Shown here: positions 5,483-10,158 of the stretch, piece after piece
Position numbering within the stretch: position 1 is the stretch's first letter
Layout of the letters: each line of letters starts with the position of its first letter
Source: Saprospiraceae bacterium
GTDB lineage: Bacteria; Bacteroidota; Bacteroidia; Chitinophagales; Saprospiraceae
Assembly (NCBI GenBank): GCA_027009605.1
Contig: JALVCY010000401.1
Coordinates: forward strand, 1 to 10,158
Length of the DNA stretch: 10,158 bases
Direction of reading: 5' to 3'
Position numbers and translations under genes: made by a program
Notes under the pieces: generated by a model
Database searches by the model: none
What the model was told of the DNA's origin: nothing
What the model saw: only the letters and a program-made list of their open reading frames with translations

Positions 5483-6145
5483 ATGTTTGCCAAGCAATTA
5501 ATATCAACCGAAGTAACTCCCTTAAAAACATCCGATACCGGGACGGAGACGCTTGCACAAATGGTGGATGCCCACATCCGGCACTTACCTATTGTGAACC
5601 ATAGGCAGTTGTTGGGAGTCATTTCCGAAGATGATGTTTTGAGCTTTAACTTGGATGAGCCAATCGGTTCTAATCCGCTATCTTTGCGCAAAGCTTTTGT
5701 ATCGGATACCGATCACTTGTTTGAAGTGATGCGCGTGATGGGCGCCGAAGAACTGACGCTTATCCCGGTGGTTGATAACCAAAATAATTATATCGGCTCG
5801 ATACGAATGCAAGATGTGCTGATTAGTTTTTCCAAAATGGCTTCGTTTGTAGAACCCGGCGGGGTGATTGTCTTGGAGATGCAACGACATGAGTACTCTA
5901 TGCATGAAATAGCTCGTATTGTCGAAGGCGAAAATGCCAAAATTCTAAGCTTTTTTGTAGGTAGCCGGCCGGAAAGTCAGATGGTTGATGTCATGCTGAA
6001 GCTGGATCGAAGTCAAGATCTAGGGGGTATCCTGAGTACTTTTCATCGTTTTGGGTATCAGATCAAAGCCTCTTTTGTTAGCGACGATTTTATGGATTCT
6101 TTGCAAGACAACTATAATAGTTTGATGAATTACTTGGATATGTAG
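5483..6145 (+). CDS. CBS-domain pair protein with ACT-like C-terminus
   Basis: This is a complete, soluble 220-residue protein. Residues 1-55 form the first CBS motif (PLKTSDTGTETL, then HLPIVNHRQLLGVISEDDVL) and 65-118 the second (LTLIPVVDNQNNYIGSIRMQ). CBS pairs bind adenine nucleotides and usually regulate. Residues 126-200 have the strand-helix-strand pattern of an ACT-like domain (VIVLEMQRHEYSMHEIARIV, then FGYQIKASF). The combination matches a small cytoplasmic protein that I recall as widespread in Bacteroidota, often encoded beside NAD kinase; no NAD kinase gene follows here. No enzymatic motif is present, so a nucleotide-sensing role is inferred. The start ATG at 5483 coincides with the start of the domain and directly follows a TAA. 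The MITE insertion now separates it from the TM2 gene; before insertion the two stop-to-start ends would have been about 90 bases apart, compatible with cotranscription. Confidence 0.92.
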   Translation: MFAKQLISTEVTPLKTSDTGTETLAQMVDAHIRHLPIVNHRQLLGVISEDDVLSFNLDEPIGSNPLSLRKAFVSDTDHLFEVMRVMGAEELTLIPVVDNQNNYIGSIRMQDVLISFSKMASFVEPGGVIVLEMQRHEYSMHEIARIVEGENAKILSFFVGSRPESQMVDVMLKLDRSQDLGGILSTFHRFGYQIKASFVSDDFMDSLQDNYNSLMNYLDM

Positions 6146-6369
6146 TAGGTGGTGTGACGGTGAGTCCACTCCAAAAAGCTTATTTTTTTGATTCTTTGAC
6201 AAATCCCGTGACAGACCGAGTTGAAAATAAATTCTAATGAACAAAGTGATACCAAATATTTAATGATTCTGCCATAAAAAAAAACAAAAAATCCCCTTTG
6301 GAAATGCTACCGTACAAACACAAGTTGTATGATAAAAATCAATATATAGTCAGGTAGATTTTCATTGCT
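6146..6369. other. A/T-rich intergenic stretch, nothing recognised
   Basis: This follows the CBS gene. A weak dyad GAGT-CC-ACTC lies at about 6161-6170, followed by A and T runs, but it is too short to call a terminator. No open frame of quality and no promoter box was seen. Confidence 0.5.
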
Positions 6370-6688
6370 TTACTGTTGGTTTTACTTTACCGTTGGTTTT
6401 AACCAACGGGGTCAGAAGCAAAACTCTTAGGGGCTTTAGCCCCATTGACTTGGTAGCAGCCAAATTTATTTGGCTGAAATAAGCTTGCGCTCTGTCTCCC
6501 GAATGAATTCGGAAGTACCGGCGAGATTTAGTGCCAAGCTTTGGGCTTATTTTGCCGACAAGAAGCAAAACTACTAGGGGCTTTAGCCCCATTTGGTTAC
6601 CCAAAAAAATAAAAAAATGCGGCTAAAGCCGGCTTCCCAATTAGTTTTTATCCGTCAGCTAAAGCAGACGGTAAAAGCTAAAGCAGAC
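6370..6688. repeat. Cluster of palindromes and direct repeats (GGGGCTTTAGCCCC type)
   Basis: The cluster contains, in order: a 17-bp tandem pair around GTTGGTTTTA ending in the palindrome CCGTTGGTT-TT-AACCAACGG (6390-6409); a first 33-bp direct repeat (6414-6446) with core GGGGCTTTAGCCCC; the palindrome CAGCCAAATTTATTTGGCTG (6457-6476); CCGAA-TGAA-TTCGG (6499-6512); the second 33-bp repeat (6561-6593), identical to the first except for two bases; CGGCT-AA-AGCCG (6620-6631); a stem CCGTC/GACGG with an inner GCT/AGC (6652-6671); and two copies of AGCTAAAGCAGAC 19 bases apart (6657-6669 and 6676-6688). AATAAGC (6478-6484) and GCTTATT (6545-6551) also pair. The minus strand contains an 80-codon open frame across it, but its protein is just the repeat translated twice (MGLKPL...LLL). 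This is an interspersed-repeat island, not a gene. Confidence 0.85.
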
Positions 6689-6883
6689 ACAAAGCGGAAG
6701 TGTGGACAGCCTCCTACTGCGCCGAACCGAGATATATAAATTTATTTTTATACGACTTATGTTAGCATGATAGCTTTGGAAATGGGGACTTTATGGATTT
6801 AAATATTTTGCATTATTCTTGGAAATACTCATTTTTTACGGGATTTGTCAAAGATGCATTTTTTTAAGAATTAGGGAAAAGAA
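6689..6883. other. A/T-rich intergenic stretch, nothing recognised
   Basis: No gene, hairpin or promoter box that I can support lies between the repeat cluster and the terminator at 6886. Confidence 0.5.
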
Positions 6884-6885
6884 AA

Positions 6886-6933
6886 CAAAAAACAAAGCCA
6901 AATTATGATTCATAATTTGGCTTTTGTTTTTTG
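6886..6933. terminator. Strong bidirectional terminator
   Basis: AAAGCCAAATTATGA (6894-6908) pairs perfectly with TCATAATTTGGCTTT (6910-6924). After a single bulged T (6925), CAAAAAAC (6886-6893) pairs with GTTTTTTG (6926-6933), giving a 23-bp stem. Both strands end in a T-rich tract. It begins 13 bases after the stop of the minus-strand CxxCH protein gene and would stop its transcript, and it would also block plus-strand transcription from the CBS side. Confidence 0.88.
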
Positions 6934-6945
6934 GATGAAGATGGT

Positions 6946-7818
6946 TTAGTCCATCAACAATACTTTCTTGGCCACTTGTCCTTTTTTCGTTTGGATAGAA
7001 AGAATATAAGCACCGCTAGAGAGATGTCCAACGTTGAGCTCCATTTCGTTTTGACCGGCTGAAAGTTGCTTTTTTTGCGCAAGCACTTGATGTCCATTCA
7101 AGTCAAATAACCGGACGTGTGCATCACCGGGCACCTGATTGAGTAGAGAAATTTGAATGACATCGCGGCTTGGATTGCCCATGACTTGGACGCCATCCAG
7201 TCTAATAGGAGTCTTATTGCTCAGCAAAAGGCCTTCGGTCAATTTTAAGGTGTTTTGACAAGGGCTGTCTCCACTTTGAGTGTTTTTGCCATCGGTGGCA
7301 TTGCCTACTCCATAAAAGGTTACACTGCCTTTGCCGGCATTCGGAGCGACCCAGTCCACTGTGAATTCGTTGTTGGTGGAAGGATTGTTGTGCTCATAAT
7401 ATTTGCGGCCTAAGATGCCCACGATTTCTTTTACATTAGCCGAATATCCGGTAAAATTTTGCAGGCCGGAGTTGTCGCTGTCCAAGAGTCCCACCGCTAA
7501 AAAGCCATATTTGGCCGGAATGTTAACTGCATGGTTGATTTTGAAATGGACTTTGTAGGTCGCTCCCGGAGCGTATCCGAGTATTTTGTGGCCATTCGCA
7601 TCCGTGGCGAAGATATCTAAAGAAGCTTGGTAATGGTCAGGCGCATCATGACATTTTTGGCAAGTCACGGGCGTCCCGCTAGCGGTGGTTCGGTCACCCG
7701 GTGCTCCGGTAATCCCTTCATGCTTAGTAGTCGCATATCCATTGGAATAAGAAAAAAGGGTGAATAATATGGGGATAGCCAATATCCACATCAAAATGGT
7801 AGAATAATTCTTTTTCAT
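6946..7818 (-). CDS. Secreted choice-of-anchor V / reeler-like protein with CxxCH and T9SS sorting domain
   Basis: The 290-residue protein starts with a signal peptide (about residues 1-29, core ILMWILAIPILFTLFSYS). The mature N-terminus has GITGAPGD followed by CQKCH at 53-57, a CxxCH motif able to bind covalent c-type heme, as in the choice-of-anchor V group. Residues 65-195 form the beta-rich reeler-like domain (PGATYKVHFKINH, FLAVGLLDSDNSG, FTVDWVAPNAGKGSVTFYG). Residues 208-290 are a type IX secretion (Por) sorting domain: VQVMGNPSRDVIQISL, VRLFDLNGHQV, LSSGAYILSI, ending KKVLLMD. It should pass Sec, cross the outer membrane by T9SS, and be released or attached to the surface. Function is unknown; an extracellular heme or electron-transfer role is only suggested. 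The start at 7818 was chosen because MKKN opens the signal peptide; an ATG ten codons upstream (7848) adds nothing useful. A strong terminator follows it. Confidence 0.9.
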   Translation of the reverse strand: MKKNYSTILMWILAIPILFTLFSYSNGYATTKHEGITGAPGDRTTASGTPVTCQKCHDAPDHYQASLDIFATDANGHKILGYAPGATYKVHFKINHAVNIPAKYGFLAVGLLDSDNSGLQNFTGYSANVKEIVGILGRKYYEHNNPSTNNEFTVDWVAPNAGKGSVTFYGVGNATDGKNTQSGDSPCQNTLKLTEGLLLSNKTPIRLDGVQVMGNPSRDVIQISLLNQVPGDAHVRLFDLNGHQVLAQKKQLSAGQNEMELNVGHLSSGAYILSIQTKKGQVAKKVLLMD

Positions 7819-7941
7819 GAGATTCGATTTTGAAGCCTTTGCAGGCAAATGTTAATAGTAACAATTCAGCATGAATCACTTTGGCTAAAAAAATAGTTCT
7901 TTCCTTTGACCTTTCATACTGAATCATATTAAAAATAACGA

Positions 7942-8517
7942 TTAAGTGTGTTTTTTGTTAGAGTCTTCTCTTGGAAAAATACCATTTTCGGGGATTTTTC
8001 CCTGAACTCCGACAAAATAATCCCACAAATAATTTAAATCCTTTTCTCGGTCGTCTGTCGGGTAAAAGGGTTCGCCAAAGTGGATTTCTTTGTTTGCGTA
8101 GTCGAATTTGGTTGGTACAATGGGTACATTTGCATTTTTTGCAATAAAATAAATGCCTGTTTTAAAGCGATTGACCCGTGCCCTTTTGCCTTCCGGCGTC
8201 ATGGTTAAGACAAAATTTTCTTTGGAGTTAAATATATCTACGACGGATTGTGCAAAATTAGTGCGCTTTGTCCGATCCACCGGATAACCACCTAGCATCC
8301 GGAACAACCAGCCTATACCGGGCTTAAACAGTGTGTGTTTGGCGACAAACTTAATATCTGTCTTTTGGCTCCAGTTCACTAATATCCCTTTCGGAAAATC
8401 CCAATTAGAGGTGTGTGGAGCGACCAAAATAAGAAATTTTTTGAGCTCATAAGGATATCTTCCCGTTATTTTCCAGCCGGATAGCTTCAAGAGGAAGCGT
8501 CCAATAAATTGTTTCAT
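7942..8517 (-). CDS. 1-acyl-glycerol-3-phosphate acyltransferase-like (PlsC superfamily)
   Basis: This 191-residue protein has the ordered motifs of the PlsC/LPLAT superfamily: the catalytic HX4D motif in APHTSNWDF (H35, D40), GGYPVDR at 76-82, and PEGKR at 108-112 (the EGTR-like phosphate-binding block). A fourth, PIVPTKFDY, follows near residue 131. It likely transfers a fatty acyl group from acyl-CoA or acyl-ACP to a lysophospholipid or similar acceptor at the inner face of the cytoplasmic membrane. It is shorter than canonical PlsC and belongs to a compact bacterial subgroup; the exact acceptor cannot be read. The ATG at 8517 was preferred over an in-frame GTG at 8571 because a good -7 box (TATATTTG at 8540-8533) lies between them and would leave a leader of about ten bases. 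It lies downstream of the DUF2279 gene in the same direction, across an 82-base gap. Confidence 0.9.
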   Translation of the reverse strand: MKQFIGRFLLKLSGWKITGRYPYELKKFLILVAPHTSNWDFPKGILVNWSQKTDIKFVAKHTLFKPGIGWLFRMLGGYPVDRTKRTNFAQSVVDIFNSKENFVLTMTPEGKRARVNRFKTGIYFIAKNANVPIVPTKFDYANKEIHFGEPFYPTDDREKDLNYLWDYFVGVQGKIPENGIFPREDSNKKHT

Positions 8518-8532
8518 CCTTTTCTTTTGGGT

Positions 8533-8559
8533 CAAATATAAGAAAAAGCCGAGATACAA
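8533..8559 (-). promoter_or_regulatory. Candidate promoter for the acyltransferase gene
   Basis: On the minus strand TATATTTG (8540-8533) matches the Bacteroidota -7 consensus TAnnTTTG exactly, and TTG at 8559-8557 could serve as the -33 element with a 16-base spacer, slightly shorter than usual. Transcription would begin about ten bases before the ATG at 8517. Confidence 0.5.
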
Positions 8560-8599
8560 TCCCTTCGACACGAATAGTTTTGCGGCTTCTCTTCAAAAT

Positions 8600-9631
8600 T
8601 TACCAAAATAACCAATGCATCTTCACTTGCCCCAGCGTATTGTATTCCAAGGCCGGGCCCGGAAATTTGATGTGGTGAATCCCCCAAATGAGCGTGCGGA
8701 GTACCCGGTTTTTAATGGGGAGCTTGCTCAATTCGATGTCGGTGGATAAGAAGAATTGGCGATATCGCGGCAAGACGTTTGGGTCAACAGAGTATTTCAA
8801 GCCATTTTTGTCCGTCCACTCATAGCCGTGTCCGGCGACCATATTGCCGGCGCCATATCCCACTGCAATATTGAGCCAAGGCGGGATGCGTGAAGCAGGG
8901 GCAAAAGAATGGAGGTTAAAAGCAAACCAGTTGACCTGCGCATTGTAGTCCTTGATAAACCTTTCGGCAAAGCTTTTTCCATAGAGATTGCGGGTGCGTT
9001 CTTGGATAGAGATTTGTCCGGGATGCCCAACACCGTGAAAAACTAAATCCGGAAAAGTCTGTGGATTGGAAGATACTTTCATGGTAATTCTCTGTTCTTT
9101 CCAAGCCAACTCCTGTGTCAAAAATAAGCTTCCGCCGAGGACATTGAAAGCCATGTCTCCGTATGAGAATCCCCATTTTTGGGCAAAACCGTCCATGACT
9201 TCGGTGGTTGTTTGGAGCAACATGCCCACGCCTACACTAGCCCAGGCGGCGGGGCGGCGCTTCATGCCGGTCCACCGTGCTCCCTGGTAGGCCCATCTCG
9301 AATAATTATAGGCGGTGTACAAATGTCCGAACTTATCCACTTGCTGCCATTCGTCCCAATCGTTGAAAGTGTGAAACCGGCTAAGTTTGGTGTCTTTGTA
9401 CCAAGCTTGCCAAAGGCCTATGGAGAAGGCGCCATATAGGCTTGCTCCGGTTCCGACACTTGCGTAAAAACGTTTTTTATTAAAGTCTTTGGCAGGGGTT
9501 AAGAATCGTTGGATGTGGCTTTGGCCGGTGTCTTGAACGATGAGTGTCTCTATAGGCCGGGTCTCTATTTGCGCAAGCAAGTACTCCGGCAGGAACGAAA
9601 ATAAAATCAGCAAGACATAAGCTGGTCGCAT
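8600..9631 (-). CDS. DUF2279 domain protein, exported (YfiM-like)
   Basis: The 343-residue protein begins with a signal peptide (MRPAYVLLILFSFLPEYLLA followed by Q). The core matches DUF2279, a predicted periplasmic or envelope family related to YfiM: WYKDTKLSRFHTFNDWDEW at 78-95, DKFGH at 99-103 followed by YTAYNYSRW, the acidic TTTEVMDGFAQKWGFSYGD at 141-159, and FNVLGGSLFLTQE. The second half has the Bacteroidota-type extension with KSFAERFIKDYNAQVNWFAF, PPWLNIAVGYGAGNM and a closing strand-like MHWLFW. Several hydrophobic stretches (58-76, 128-141, 160-174) suggest membrane contact. The conserved His, Asp and Glu residues hint at a catalytic or metal site, but no reaction is known for the family. 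It starts with ATG nine bases after the stop of the upstream transferase-like gene, so those two are almost surely one operon. Confidence 0.9.
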   Translation of the reverse strand: MRPAYVLLILFSFLPEYLLAQIETRPIETLIVQDTGQSHIQRFLTPAKDFNKKRFYASVGTGASLYGAFSIGLWQAWYKDTKLSRFHTFNDWDEWQQVDKFGHLYTAYNYSRWAYQGARWTGMKRRPAAWASVGVGMLLQTTTEVMDGFAQKWGFSYGDMAFNVLGGSLFLTQELAWKEQRITMKVSSNPQTFPDLVFHGVGHPGQISIQERTRNLYGKSFAERFIKDYNAQVNWFAFNLHSFAPASRIPPWLNIAVGYGAGNMVAGHGYEWTDKNGLKYSVDPNVLPRYRQFFLSTDIELSKLPIKNRVLRTLIWGIHHIKFPGPALEYNTLGQVKMHWLFW

Positions 9632-9640
9632 GGTGTATAA

Positions 9641-10158
9641 TTAAAACTCAAAAGACGTTTGCTCCTTAAAACGGTCAATGTCTCTAGGGAGTTCATCCGT
9701 TTTGCAAAGGTTTTTTAACTGATTGGTATCGGTATTCCAGCCGCTCCCATCGAAATACTCCGCCCCTTTAAAATCCCGGATTTTGTAAAGTGATTTTTTG
9801 TTGTAAGCGGTGCCCAAATAGACATATTTTCGGCCATTCTGCTTGGCCCAATCAATGGCTGACCACATCATCCACTTGCCTATGGGATGGCTCTCCATGA
9901 GTTGTACATCAAAAAAGGCAAACCAATAATGCAAAATCTCTTCATCTAAACAAACGAAAATATACCCAAAAACCCGGTTGTGACTCCGGTATTCCAAGAT
10001 GTGGGTGGTAGTCTCTCGGGACAAAACATAGTCCAGACGAGCTTCTGTCATTTCATTGCCTACAAAACGAATGGCTGCATAGTCTAGGCATATTTTCCGA
10101 AAGGTGGGGGCTGTTTGATCAAAATCTTCCTTGCGGAAAATTTGAAACGATAAGCCTA
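9641..10158 (-). CDS. GNAT-fold transferase, arginyl-tRNA-protein transferase-like, 5'-partial
   Basis: The frame stays open from the stop at 9641 to the right edge, giving 172 codons including the stop. An internal ATG at 10051 is not the true start: upstream of it the frame continues with good coding sequence (FQIFRKEDFDQTAPTFRKIC and more), so the N-terminus lies outside the window. Visible features are a central strand pattern VFGYIFVCLDEEILHYWFAF, the helix HPIGKWMMWSAIDWAKQNG, and YVYLGTAYNKKSLYKIRDFK followed by GAEYFDGSGW. The last block resembles the C-terminal part of Ate/Bpt aminoacyl-tRNA-protein transferases (tyrosine-leucine-glycine, then a Tyr-Lys pair, then a glycine-tryptophan). 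Such enzymes attach Arg or Leu to protein N-termini; a plain GNAT acetyltransferase is the alternative. It is the first visible gene of an operon with the DUF2279 gene nine bases downstream. Confidence 0.75.
   Translation of the reverse strand, partial: GLSFQIFRKEDFDQTAPTFRKICLDYAAIRFVGNEMTEARLDYVLSRETTTHILEYRSHNRVFGYIFVCLDEEILHYWFAFFDVQLMESHPIGKWMMWSAIDWAKQNGRKYVYLGTAYNKKSLYKIRDFKGAEYFDGSGWNTDTNQLKNLCKTDELPRDIDRFKEQTSFEF

Noticed and set aside
5383..5691. 102-codon minus-strand open frame opposite the CBS gene
   Set aside because: It is a shadow of the clearly coding CBS frame and has no domain of its own.
6362..6604. 80-codon minus-strand open frame in the repeat island
   Set aside because: It contains the 33-bp repeat twice (MGLKPL...LLL) and otherwise translated palindromes; there is no domain, signal or credible start region.

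Overview
The window looks like chromosomal DNA of a member of the Bacteroidota, plausibly near the Saprospiria/Lewinella side. The evidence is: a type IX secretion sorting domain at the end of the CxxCH protein; a paired-CBS protein with an ACT-like tail and a DUF2279 protein of the kind common in this phylum; TAnnTTTG-type -7 promoter boxes; A-rich leaders without Shine-Dalgarno sequences; and intergenic regions crowded with palindromic and short tandem repeats. The genus is an inference.

Layout. From 96 to 4050 three genes lie on the minus strand. A GH25 lysozyme-like lipoprotein (TTG start) and a secreted thioredoxin-fold protein overlap by one base in a TGATG junction. About 740 bp of repeats follow, including a minisatellite of three ~81-bp units, each carrying an 8-bp microsatellite, and then a MATE efflux pump. 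From 4051 to 4451 is a divergent intergenic region with inverted repeats. From 4452 to 6145 two genes lie on the plus strand: a TM2-TPR-SHOCT membrane protein and a CBS-pair/ACT-like protein. From 6146 to 6945 there is no credible gene, but there is a dense cluster of palindromes and direct repeats, closed by a very strong bidirectional terminator. From 6946 to the right edge four genes lie on the minus strand: a partial transferase, a DUF2279 protein, a PlsC-like acyltransferase, and a choice-of-anchor-V/T9SS protein with a CxxCH motif.

The clearest unexplained structure is a 161-bp miniature transposable element at 5219-5379. It has GTAA-beginning terminal inverted repeats and a perfect 8-bp target duplication (ATCTTATT), the signature of the IS66 family. 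It is inserted at the last codon of the TM2 gene. Its own terminal GTAA supplies that gene's present stop codon, and the empty site can be reconstructed: the protein would have had the same length with Phe instead of Leu at the end. It also places a terminator-like hairpin and a 32-bp perfect palindrome between two genes that were probably much closer together before insertion.

The genes do not form one pathway. Most are envelope functions: export (MATE), peptidoglycan cleavage (GH25), periplasmic thiol chemistry (thioredoxin fold), lipid acylation (PlsC-like), and secreted or surface proteins. No tRNA, rRNA, CRISPR array or intact transposase gene was seen.
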